Origin: CAYZJV01 sp964482325
GTDB taxonomy: Bacteria; Spirochaetota; Spirochaetia; Sphaerochaetales; Sphaerochaetaceae
Reading direction: 5' to 3'
DNA length: 13,191 bases
Assembly (NCBI GenBank): GCA_964482325.1
Contig: CAYZXD010000049.1
Span: 1-13,191, forward strand
Of the stretch, positions 6,202 to 13,191 are shown one piece after another. Each line of letters starts with the position of its first letter. Position 1 is the stretch's first letter. The translations under genes were made by a program, and so were the position numbers. The notes below the pieces were generated by a model. It ran no database searches. It worked only from the letters and a program-made list of their open reading frames with translations, and was not told the origin of the DNA.

Positions 6202-7075
6202 ACTCATACTCTCTGTGGTGCTCATTGCACTACTGGTTACCGGATGCGACAGAAAAGCCGAGAACACGGTAGTCATTGCAAGCAAACCGGTGACTGAGCA
6301 ATTCATCCTTGCCCAGATGCTGACACTGCTCATCGAACACCATACCGACCTGTCAGTCAAGCAGACACTGGGCATCGGTGGGGGAACCTCGAATATTCAT
6401 CCAGCGTTACTCAACGGTGAGATAGACCTCTATCCGGAGTATACAGGAACCGGGTGGCTCTTCGTACTCAAACAGAATCCTATCCAGGATCCTGATGTGC
6501 TGTATACCAAGGTCAAAGAAGCATATCATGAGCAGATGCAGATCCATTGGAGCGGTCTGTACGGTTTCAACAACACGTACGGTGTAGCGGTTGCCACATC
6601 CGTGGCTGAAGCATATCAGCTGAAAAGTGTCTCTGATCTGGCGCGGGTGAGCGATCAACTGGTATTCGCAGCCAACCCGGATTTTCTTGAACGTGATGAT
6701 GGTTTTATCGGACTCACCGAAACCTATGGCCTTAATTTCAAGGCAATCAAGGAGATCGACATCGGCTTGCGCTATGACGCAGTGAAGAGCGAAGGAGTCG
6801 ATGTCATTACGGTATTCTCCACCGATGGGAGACTCAAGGAAGAACCGGTTGTAGTGCTCGAAGACGATGCCTCCTACTTCACCAGTTATCATGCAGCCAC
6901 TCTTATCCGGGAGGAAACACTTGCTGAGCATCCTGAGCTGGAGCCGGTACTGGAAAAGCTCACCTCGGCAATCAGCAATGAAGAGATGATTGCGCTCAAC
7001 TATCAGGTGGAGATCGAAAAACAGGACCCCGCGGTTGTCGCCAAAGCATTTCTTGAGCATAAAGGCCTGCTGTAA
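6194..7075 (+). CDS. Glycine betaine/choline-class substrate-binding lipoprotein (OpuCC/OsmX-like)
   Basis: This 293-residue protein begins with a signal peptide ending in the lipobox LVTGC, so Cys18 is the lipidated residue. The mature part shows OpuAC-family signatures: IASKPVTEQFILAQML, GGTSNIHPALLNGEIDLYPE followed by YTGTG (to residue 87), FNNTYGVAV (125-133) and VFSTDGRL (208-215). In this family aromatic residues, including tyrosines near the YTGTG motif, form the cage around a quaternary ammonium group; the exact ligand cannot be told from sequence. GAGGAGG (6181-6187) is six nt before the ATG at 6194. A longer frame from 6107 would overlap the permease and displace the signal peptide from the N-terminus. 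It delivers substrate to the permease encoded just upstream. Its TAA overlaps the ATPase start as TAATG. Confidence 0.9.
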   Translation: MRKLILSVVLIALLVTGCDRKAENTVVIASKPVTEQFILAQMLTLLIEHHTDLSVKQTLGIGGGTSNIHPALLNGEIDLYPEYTGTGWLFVLKQNPIQDPDVLYTKVKEAYHEQMQIHWSGLYGFNNTYGVAVATSVAEAYQLKSVSDLARVSDQLVFAANPDFLERDDGFIGLTETYGLNFKAIKEIDIGLRYDAVKSEGVDVITVFSTDGRLKEEPVVVLEDDASYFTSYHAATLIREETLAEHPELEPVLEKLTSAISNEEMIALNYQVEIEKQDPAVVAKAFLEHKGLL

Positions 7076-7902
7076 TGGCTGTTGCGATCGAATTCGAACA
7101 CATCAGCAAATCCTACACTTCTGACGAGGTTGTCCTCAGTGATATCAACCTCCGCGTTGAACAGGGAGAGTTTGTGGTTCTGCTCGGTCAATCAGGATGC
7201 GGTAAGACGACCCTGCTCAAGCTGGTCAATAAGCTGCTTGATTTCGATACCGGATACCTTCGTATTCATGGAAAGAAACTCAGTGAATGGAACATCGAGA
7301 AACTCAGACGCTCCATCGGTTACGCGATCCAGCAGGTGGGGCTGTTTCCCCACATGCGAGTGTGGGAGAACATCAGCTATGTCCTGAGATTACAGGGTAT
7401 CGCTCTGGCACAGCGTAAAGAGCGGGCTGCAGAGCTGATCGAGCTAGTCGGTCTGAAAAACGAGGTGCTGATGCGCTATCCTGCGCAGCTCAGCGGAGGA
7501 CAGAAACAGCGGGTCGGGGTCGCCCGTGCACTGGCAGCTGATCCCTCCATTATCTTGATGGATGAACCCTTCGGTGCAGTGGATGAGCAGACCCGGACAC
7601 AGTTGCAGGATCAGCTCAAAAGCATTCATCAGAAACTTGGACAGACTATTCTCTTTGTAACCCACGACATTCATGAAGCCTTCCGCCTGGGAACCAGAAT
7701 CGTCATTATACATGAAGGACGCATCATACAGGAAGGAACGGCTGAAGAACTGGTTTTCAGACCGAATGACTCCTTTGTCAGTTCGTTTCTCGGTCTGAAA
7801 GGGTTCACTTCTCTCATTGATGAACGGGTACTTTCGAGCATGTATGAGCGTGTCCAGAAAGGGGAACTGGATATGGATGCCTGCCTTGAACTGCTGCAGT
7901 GA
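7075..7902 (+). CDS. Quaternary-amine ABC transporter ATP-binding protein (OpuCA/ProV-like, no CBS)
   Basis: This 275-residue cytoplasmic ATPase energises uptake through the permease encoded upstream. All motifs are intact: Walker A GQSGCGKT (38-45), Q-loop QQ at 86-87 (YAIQQVGLFP), signature LSGGQ (139-143), Walker B IILMDEP (159-165), D-loop VD (169-170) and switch His197 (VTHD). The segment FPHMRVWENI is typical of the OpuCA/ProV branch. Many members of that branch carry two C-terminal CBS domains that sense ionic strength; here only about 35 residues follow the nucleotide-binding domain, so those are absent. The start overlaps the previous stop (TAATG), so the three genes are translationally coupled. 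No clear terminator follows the stop before the RNase R gene. Confidence 0.92.
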   Translation: MAVAIEFEHISKSYTSDEVVLSDINLRVEQGEFVVLLGQSGCGKTTLLKLVNKLLDFDTGYLRIHGKKLSEWNIEKLRRSIGYAIQQVGLFPHMRVWENISYVLRLQGIALAQRKERAAELIELVGLKNEVLMRYPAQLSGGQKQRVGVARALAADPSIILMDEPFGAVDEQTRTQLQDQLKSIHQKLGQTILFVTHDIHEAFRLGTRIVIIHEGRIIQEGTAEELVFRPNDSFVSSFLGLKGFTSLIDERVLSSMYERVQKGELDMDACLELLQ

Positions 7903-8038
7903 AGCACACCTGCATAAATCCTTTTTAGTCTCAATTGTCCACAAACACAACGCAACTGCCTTGATGCTTATACTACAGAGGCGAACAAAGATGGTTTTGT
8001 GAAGGGTTCCTATGTTACACTGGATATACAGATTGAAA

Positions 8039-8061
8039 AGGTAATCCGGATTACGTTACCT
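8039..8061 (+). promoter_or_regulatory. Perfect palindrome / hairpin in the RNase R leader
   Basis: GTAATCCGGATTAC (8041-8054) is a perfect 14-bp palindrome. An overlapping pairing, AGGTAA (8039-8044) with TTACCT (8056-8061), forms a wider stem over the same bases. The element ends eight nt before the AAGGAG ribosome site at 8069-8074. It could be a protein operator or an RNA hairpin in the leader. Some ribonuclease mRNAs (RNase E, PNPase) are controlled through leader stems cut by the enzyme itself; applying that here is speculation. Confidence 0.5.
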
Positions 8062-8082
8062 GAGTAGCAAGGAGCGCAAGAA

Positions 8083-10059
8083 GTGCCAAAGAAAACACAA
8101 GCTCACACAAAGGTAAGCCGCAATACACACACGAGATTGTTGAAAGGTCGCCTTTCAGTTCATGCAAAGGGATTCGGATTTGTTACCGTGAAGAAGGGCA
8201 CTGATGTCTTTATTCCACTCGAGAACCTACTTAATGCCATGGACGGTGATTTCGTTTCGGTCGAAATCATCAAAAAAATCCCGAAAAAGAATCCAAAAGG
8301 GAAAATCATCAATATTCTCACCTTGCACAATCAGGAGATTATCGGTGTGTTCAAACGGGATCAGGGGGGAGGCTCAGTGGTCCCAAGTGATGAACGGTAC
8401 ACTACCCCTATTACTATCCCGCAAGCAACCATTGGGCATCCAATGCCGAAAAATGGTGATTATGTGGTGGTGAAACGGACCGAATGGGATGAAGATACCC
8501 ATCAATTTTCCGGAAAAATCATCGATATTCTCGGAAAACCGGGGAATAAGGGAATGGATATCCTCATGGTAGCCCGGAATAACGATCTGACTATCCCCTT
8601 TCCGAAATCGGTGACGAAGGAGCTTACGTCCCTTGCCGATTATGATATTCAGAAAGAGGTGAAAAACCGGGAAGATTTTCGATCAGTACCCTGCTTCACT
8701 ATCGACCCAGAATCCGCAAGGGATTTCGACGATGCCATCTCTCTGGTCCAATTGGGAAATGGCCGGTTTGAACTGGGTGTTCATATTGCAGATGTTTCTC
8801 ACTATGTAATAGAAGGCTCCGCGATCGACCGGGAAGCCTATGAACGAGGTACTTCAGTCTACTTTGTTAACAACGTCATACCCATGCTTCCTGAACGCCT
8901 GTCCAATGACCTTTGCAGTCTCAAACCCCGCACGGATCGTCTTGCCTATTCGGTGATCATGGAAATTGATTCCCGCGGTATCGTGCAGCACTATCGGATA
9001 CGTGAGACCATTATCCGAAGTGCCGTCCGTTTTACGTATGAAGAAGTTGAGGCGATCATCGAAGGTAAGAAGCACACTCATGCACAAACGCTTCATCTCA
9101 TGGTGATGCTCTCTCTTATCCTGCGCAAGGAGCGGGAAGAACGGGGCTCCATCGATTTCGATATTTCCGAACCGGCCATATCCCTTGATCCGCAGGGCGT
9201 CCCCTATGCGATCCGACCACGGGAGCGAATAGAGTCAAACCGCCTCATCGAAGAGTTCATGCTCGTGGCCAACCGCATTGTTGCCCAGCATATCGCCTCT
9301 CAAGCCACGAAAAGAGTACAGAAGCCATTTGTCTATAGAGTTCACCAGAAGCCTGAAGAGTCATCGGTACGAAGTTTTCTTGAGCTGTTAGAGCGTATGG
9401 GATTGAAGTATCAACTGGGCAAAGAACTGGAATCTGATGACTATCGAAAGATTCTCGATATCATCGAAAACTTCGACTACAAATATTTTATTGAAAAGGT
9501 CGCGCTCAGATCTATGACGAAAGCATACTATAGTACGAAGAACGAAGGACATTTCGGATTGGCTTTCGATGCCTATACACACTTCACCTCCCCGATCAGA
9601 AGATATCCTGATCTTGTGGTGCACCGTCTGTTAAAATTTTACGCACAACAGGAGAGAGATCATAAAAAATTGACAAGAGCTGAAACGGCCGAACTCTCTG
9701 CAAAACTCCAAGAGACCTGCAAGCATTGCTCACATCGGGAAATCAGGGCAACACAGGCCGAGCGGGAGTTTATCAAACTCAAGTCGATGGAATTTCTTTC
9801 ATCCAAGGTGGGAGAAAGTTATGAAGGTGTTATTTCAGGAATCGCCAGTTTCGGTATGTTTGTTGAACTTTCCCACTATGTCATTGAGGGTCTGGTGCAT
9901 GTCTCAGAACTCAAAGGTGACCATTTTGATTTTGACAAGGAAGAATACTCCCTTACAGGAAAAAACACCGGAAAAGTCTATCGAGTTGGAGATACGGTGA
10001 AAATCAAGATCAAAAGTGTATCCAAAGAGGAAAAACGGGCCGATTTCCTGCTCGTGTAG
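8083..10059 (+). CDS. rnr: Ribonuclease R (RNB-family 3'-5' exoribonuclease)
   Basis: This 658-residue enzyme degrades RNA processively from the 3' end, including structured RNA, in mRNA turnover and rRNA quality control. Domains in order: an N-terminal cold-shock/OB domain (about 22-62, with GFGFVTVKKGTDVFIP), a second OB region (about 85-150), the RNB catalytic domain (about 200-520) and a C-terminal S1 domain (about 577-658, starting GESYEGVISGIASFGMFVEL). The catalytic metal site is complete: IDPESARDFDD (207-217) gives Asp208, Asp214, Asp216 and Asp217, and FTSPIRRYPD (501-510) supplies the conserved arginines. Lys-rich ends fit RNA binding. It starts at GTG 8083, eight nt after AAGGAG (8069-8074); the next in-frame methionine (residue 53) would cut the first OB domain. 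It is about 150 residues shorter than the E. coli enzyme, lacking an N-terminal helical domain and a long basic tail. smpB or other frequent partners are not in view. Confidence 0.95.
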   Translation: MPKKTQAHTKVSRNTHTRLLKGRLSVHAKGFGFVTVKKGTDVFIPLENLLNAMDGDFVSVEIIKKIPKKNPKGKIINILTLHNQEIIGVFKRDQGGGSVVPSDERYTTPITIPQATIGHPMPKNGDYVVVKRTEWDEDTHQFSGKIIDILGKPGNKGMDILMVARNNDLTIPFPKSVTKELTSLADYDIQKEVKNREDFRSVPCFTIDPESARDFDDAISLVQLGNGRFELGVHIADVSHYVIEGSAIDREAYERGTSVYFVNNVIPMLPERLSNDLCSLKPRTDRLAYSVIMEIDSRGIVQHYRIRETIIRSAVRFTYEEVEAIIEGKKHTHAQTLHLMVMLSLILRKEREERGSIDFDISEPAISLDPQGVPYAIRPRERIESNRLIEEFMLVANRIVAQHIASQATKRVQKPFVYRVHQKPEESSVRSFLELLERMGLKYQLGKELESDDYRKILDIIENFDYKYFIEKVALRSMTKAYYSTKNEGHFGLAFDAYTHFTSPIRRYPDLVVHRLLKFYAQQERDHKKLTRAETAELSAKLQETCKHCSHREIRATQAEREFIKLKSMEFLSSKVGESYEGVISGIASFGMFVELSHYVIEGLVHVSELKGDHFDFDKEEYSLTGKNTGKVYRVGDTVKIKIKSVSKEEKRADFLLV

Positions 10060-10130
10060 CAATCACCGATGACCGTCTATTCATACGAGCTCACTACAGA
10101 AACTGGTATGAACTATATGATTAAAATTTC

Positions 10131-10159
10131 TTGCAAATTACTTTGGTGTCATCTAGTGT
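10131..10159 (+). promoter_or_regulatory. Candidate promoter of the Wzi-like gene
   Basis: TTGCAA (10131-10136) and TAGTGT (10154-10159) are spaced by 17 nt. The -35 box matches four of six consensus bases and the -10 box three, so support is modest. A start near 10166 would fall inside the inverted repeat at 10162-10182. Confidence 0.35.
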
Positions 10160-10161
10160 AA

Positions 10162-10182
10162 CTTATCAAAGCTATTGATAAG
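10162..10182 (+). promoter_or_regulatory. Perfect 8-bp inverted repeat before the Wzi-like start
   Basis: CTTATCAA (10162-10169) and TTGATAAG (10175-10182) pair perfectly over the loop AGCTA. The repeat lies just after the candidate -10 box and its right arm touches the ribosome site (GAGG, 10185-10188). It could be a repressor operator at the transcription start or an RNA hairpin that shapes access to the ribosome site. Confidence 0.5.
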
Positions 10183-10194
10183 GTGAGGTGACAG

Positions 10195-11952
10195 ATGAAA
10201 AGAATTGGACTGTTCATGCTATTCTTAGTTCTTTCCTTGTATGGTTTTGCAGCCTTGAATAATCAACAGAAGATTTATCCTATTGATTCAGATATCTATT
10301 CCGGATTGGAAAAGCTCTATCTCATTGAAGGTCATTCGCTTCCGTCTACCGCTGGTCCTTATAGTGAAGCTGAACTGCTCATGATGTTAGAAGGTGTCAA
10401 ACCTACCTCACCTCAAACACAACTTCTGTATGACCATATTGCCGAACAATTATCTGTTGCCCCAAAAATTCTGATGAGTAGCGCAGTTGGAACCACATTT
10501 ACCGTCAATACGGCTTTTGAGCTGTATGCACATACCAATAGCGTCTTTAAAGATGAAGAGTATTGGATCCATGGGTTCAATGAACGGGCAAAGTTTTTGG
10601 ATCTGACATGGGATCTTTGGAGTACTGATAATATCTACATTTTCTTCGATGCAGTACTTTTAATGAATTCTCTGGGGAACCATCATAATAATGCTGAAGG
10701 GAATTATCTGTATAAGAATGCAATTGTAACTAATGTGCCATTCATACCACCAGCTGATTTTGGCGCTGATGGGGATTTCACTTTCCCCTATCGTAGCTTC
10801 GGTTCATTTGGTTCTGACCACTGGAATGTATCGATCGGGCGCGATCGTTTCTCCTGGGGACCAGGAGAGAGCGGTAACTTCATGGTTGGCTCTCATTTTA
10901 TACAACATGATTTCATAAAATTTACCACATTTCATAATTCCTATAAATATACATTATTATCATCATTTTTTCCTCCGGATTCCACGATGGGAAAGGATCA
11001 GAATTATGAACCCACAGGGTTCACGATGTTTCTCGGGCATAGGATAGAATTTAGCTTGCTCAAAGACAAAATTGGCCTGGCTCTTAGTGAATCCGTTACG
11101 TATAAATCTAAAGAGAACACGCTTAATCTCGCTGCAATCAATCCCTTTACATTCTACCATAACGAATATATACGTGGTCTTGCCAACTCGCTCATTACCA
11201 TAGAATTGGATATAAACCCAGGGAAATACGTCGATATATATGGTCAACTGGCAATAGATGAAATCGCTATTGGCGAAATATCTCCACCTGATCCGGGAGC
11301 CTACCCGAATGCTTTTGGGTATATGTTGGGAGCAAAGGCTGCGTTCCCGATACAGAAAACCATCATTGCAAAAACTTCTCTTGAAGCTGCATTTACCGAC
11401 CCGTTTCTCTACTTAAGAGGACTCGATGGAGTAGTGGACAGTGCTGATTCAGGTTATAGCCACGGCTATGGTCACGATGCAATCGTAAAAAACTTTAATA
11501 AACCTGGCGATTATAAAAGAATGTTTCTTGGCTATGAATACGGAGGTGATGCGATAGTACTCAACTTCACCTCTTCTGTTGAACAAGCAGGGAAATGGTC
11601 CGCATTTTTCGATGCAATGTATATGTGGCATGGGAATAAACGGCTGGATTCTCAATGGAGCGTGTATGGAAGGAACGGACAAGATAGTCTGGTTTCCATA
11701 TTATCAGGGGACGTTATTGAAAGAACACTAGTCTTGAGCTTAGGAGGTAAATATCATGTTTCCTACATACCGGGACTATTTGTAAAAGCACGAGTTGACT
11801 ATGTACATATTACCAATATGAAAAGTGACACCCCTTCTATAGTAACGACTTCTACTTATGGGGATGAGGTTGAGCAATATCTTAATGAAGAAGGGAGTAA
11901 TCATTGGGATGTACAAAGCACTTTCACGGTAGGATATAGCTTTTCATTCTGA
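10195..11952 (+). CDS. Wzi-like outer-membrane protein (capsule-assembly Wzi family)
   Basis: This 585-residue protein has a signal peptide (MKRIGLFMLFLVLSLYGFA, cleavage near residues 19-20). A helical N-terminal region follows (IYSGLEKLYLIEGHSLPSTA, then GPYSEAELLMMLEG), which resembles the start of Wzi-family proteins. The remainder is amphipathic beta strands ending in VGYSFSF, a terminal aromatic typical of outer-membrane barrels. The segment GRDRFSWGPGESGN (215-228) is the clearest family mark. In E. coli, Wzi is an outer-membrane lectin that anchors K30 capsule at the surface; distant members in other phyla have unknown ligands. The ATG at 10195 has GAGG at 10185-10188. No capsule or glycosyltransferase genes are in view, so a role in surface polysaccharide is inferred only. 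It converges on the barrel gene at 11993 with a 40-nt gap and no obvious terminator between. Confidence 0.72.
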   Translation: MKRIGLFMLFLVLSLYGFAALNNQQKIYPIDSDIYSGLEKLYLIEGHSLPSTAGPYSEAELLMMLEGVKPTSPQTQLLYDHIAEQLSVAPKILMSSAVGTTFTVNTAFELYAHTNSVFKDEEYWIHGFNERAKFLDLTWDLWSTDNIYIFFDAVLLMNSLGNHHNNAEGNYLYKNAIVTNVPFIPPADFGADGDFTFPYRSFGSFGSDHWNVSIGRDRFSWGPGESGNFMVGSHFIQHDFIKFTTFHNSYKYTLLSSFFPPDSTMGKDQNYEPTGFTMFLGHRIEFSLLKDKIGLALSESVTYKSKENTLNLAAINPFTFYHNEYIRGLANSLITIELDINPGKYVDIYGQLAIDEIAIGEISPPDPGAYPNAFGYMLGAKAAFPIQKTIIAKTSLEAAFTDPFLYLRGLDGVVDSADSGYSHGYGHDAIVKNFNKPGDYKRMFLGYEYGGDAIVLNFTSSVEQAGKWSAFFDAMYMWHGNKRLDSQWSVYGRNGQDSLVSILSGDVIERTLVLSLGGKYHVSYIPGLFVKARVDYVHITNMKSDTPSIVTTSTYGDEVEQYLNEEGSNHWDVQSTFTVGYSFSF

Positions 11953-11992
11953 ATGTGATATACAATCCTCAGTTGCATCATGAGAATTCGGA

Positions 11993-13168
11993 TTACAACA
12001 ACCGAAGATCAGCACCCACGTATACATGATAGTCACTGAATGGAGTAGTTGTCATATAGTTATTCCCACCGAGATAGACTTCAAAGTTTGGCGTGATCAA
12101 ATAGTGAACATTCGCATCAAATACGATGTTAAATTGGGTTGTCTCTGAATTGTAGGTAACTTCACCACTTGTACCTACCCACCACCGGCTCTTGTGAGGA
12201 AAGTATCGCACTTCCCCCTGCGCACCCGCGAGATACAGCCACTCAGGGCTTCCACCAGGTATGTATTGAACGACATGGTTGGTACCGAGTTTGCCATACA
12301 ATGTCTGATTGAACATTAGAGTTGCATATTCACCATCGAGTTCAATATTGAGTGAATCAAAGGTAAAAACCGGAGTTGGAGTTGTAATCTGTGCATACAT
12401 TACATTTGGTTCAGCTGAAACTTCTATCTCCCAGCCATGAGTAAGGCCAAACATACGTGAGAAATCAAACTTATCCTGCTCAAATTGGAAAAGTTGAGAG
12501 AGCTCCACTGCATCATACTCGAGAAATCGACCTTCCATACTGAGAGCTTTCATGAGTTCCGTGTAATACGCTATATGATTCAACCCGTTGTTCGCCCTCA
12601 GCTTGTTAGCAAATTCAAGTCCCTTTCCCGTTACTTCCATCGCAGCTTTCACGGTTGAAGTCTTCACCTCAATGCCAAGTGCTTCGAGATACAGTTTGGC
12701 AAAGATAACATGAGTGATATCATACATACGACCAACGCCGAAGCCTACGTTCGGAATCCCTGTGATAGAAAACTGCATGCCGCCTCCGCTGTATGGGAAC
12801 TCGGTGTTGGAAAGATTCAAGGTCAACTCCCCCTTGGCAAACAGTGGGATATCACCTAAACGGGTAAAATAATTTTTATACCCAATATTCGTAGTAATTG
12901 TCGGAGTAATTTTGGTATCGTCAGCAACGAGATTAAAGAAAGCATCGAGGGTGAGGAAATCCTGAAGACGTTGCGATCTCAGCATATAAGTTGCATCTAT
13001 ACCACCTTCATACGAAATGGCAAATGGAGCGACAGTAATATCAGCCTCAAAGAGCTTGAAGGTATCAGTGCCACCTCCAATGGAAAGGCGGTTATAGGCA
13101 TAGGGCACTACCATAGTGAAAAGAGAAGAGAGGGGCTCGACTCTGTAAATAATTCTGTGTAACTGCAA
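11993..13168 (-). CDS. Outer-membrane beta-barrel candidate, 5' end missing or broken
   Basis: I do not recognise a named family. The visible 391 codons encode alternating amphipathic strands (for example FKLFEADITVAPFAISYEGG, YLTLNLS-type strands, and a final DYHVYVGADLRLL) typical of a porin-like barrel. A helix-rich segment interrupts them at about 154-235 (VIFAKLYLEALGIEV to LFQFEQDKFDFSR). There is no signal peptide, which a barrel protein needs. The frame opens at a TTG (13168), or at an ATG 18 codons later, and neither has a ribosome site. In the same frame, a TAG at 13174-13172 is preceded by open codons to the window edge (PYRAT). The simplest reading is a longer gene whose first part lies beyond the window and is separated by an in-frame stop or an assembly error. 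The true start is therefore unknown, and it may be a pseudogene. Confidence 0.6.
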   Translation of the reverse strand: MQLHRIIYRVEPLSSLFTMVVPYAYNRLSIGGGTDTFKLFEADITVAPFAISYEGGIDATYMLRSQRLQDFLTLDAFFNLVADDTKITPTITTNIGYKNYFTRLGDIPLFAKGELTLNLSNTEFPYSGGGMQFSITGIPNVGFGVGRMYDITHVIFAKLYLEALGIEVKTSTVKAAMEVTGKGLEFANKLRANNGLNHIAYYTELMKALSMEGRFLEYDAVELSQLFQFEQDKFDFSRMFGLTHGWEIEVSAEPNVMYAQITTPTPVFTFDSLNIELDGEYATLMFNQTLYGKLGTNHVVQYIPGGSPEWLYLAGAQGEVRYFPHKSRWWVGTSGEVTYNSETTQFNIVFDANVHYLITPNFEVYLGGNNYMTTTPFSDYHVYVGADLRLL

Positions 13169-13191
13169 ATTCTAAGTAGCCCGGTATGGGT

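Noticed and set aside
6407..7060. Minus-strand open frame of 217 codons
   Set aside because: It mirrors the binding-protein gene, whose motifs are intact on the plus strand; its translation is not protein-like.
7444..7950. Minus-strand open frame of 168 codons
   Set aside because: It mirrors the 3' part of the ATPase gene, which carries all ABC motifs on the plus strand.

Overview
The window looks like chromosomal DNA of a diderm bacterium of moderate GC, with ordinary translation signals. Two lipoproteins, a Wzi-like outer-membrane protein, a second outer-membrane beta-barrel candidate and a relaxed lipobox (I-C-S-C) fit a spirochaete of the Sphaerochaeta/Treponema type. That placement is inferred from style and is not proven by any marker gene here. 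I see no rRNA, tRNA, CRISPR array, transposase or integrase.

Layout, left to right. (1) At 1-35 a divergent minus-strand gene probably begins, with a candidate promoter at 72-100. (2) At 238-3225 lies a tight three-gene plus-strand operon: a small NTF2/SnoaL-like protein, a retinol-dehydrogenase-like short-chain dehydrogenase (SDR), and a CrtI/CrtISO/RetSat-like FAD oxidoreductase. The gaps are 13 nt and then an ATGA overlap. (3) A non-coding stretch of about 0.4 kb, AT-rich on its right side, leads to a 493-residue lipoprotein (3635-5116) with TPR-like helices and a possible CsgG-like domain. It ends at a strong intrinsic terminator (5152-5186). (4) About 360 nt of regulatory-looking DNA precedes a compact quaternary-amine (glycine betaine/choline/carnitine class) ABC transporter at 5545-7902: permease, lipoprotein binding protein, ATPase, with overlapping genes. 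(5) An RNase R gene (8083-10059, GTG start) has a perfect palindrome in its leader. (6) A Wzi-like outer-membrane protein (10195-11952, plus) converges on a second outer-membrane barrel candidate (11993-13168, minus), whose 5' end looks broken or cut by an in-frame TAG.

How the parts work together. The redox operon plausibly acts on one hydrophobic, isoprenoid- or lipid-like substrate: the SDR would handle an alcohol/carbonyl step and the FAD enzyme would desaturate, saturate or isomerise. No phytoene synthase or other pathway gene is visible, so the substrate is unknown. The transporter is a self-contained compatible-solute uptake system with one permease and no CBS domains. RNase R is housekeeping RNA turnover. 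The two terminal genes and the lipoprotein belong to the cell envelope. The least explained parts are the redox operon, the lipoprotein, the repeat/palindrome cluster before the transporter, and the damaged-looking barrel gene at the right edge.
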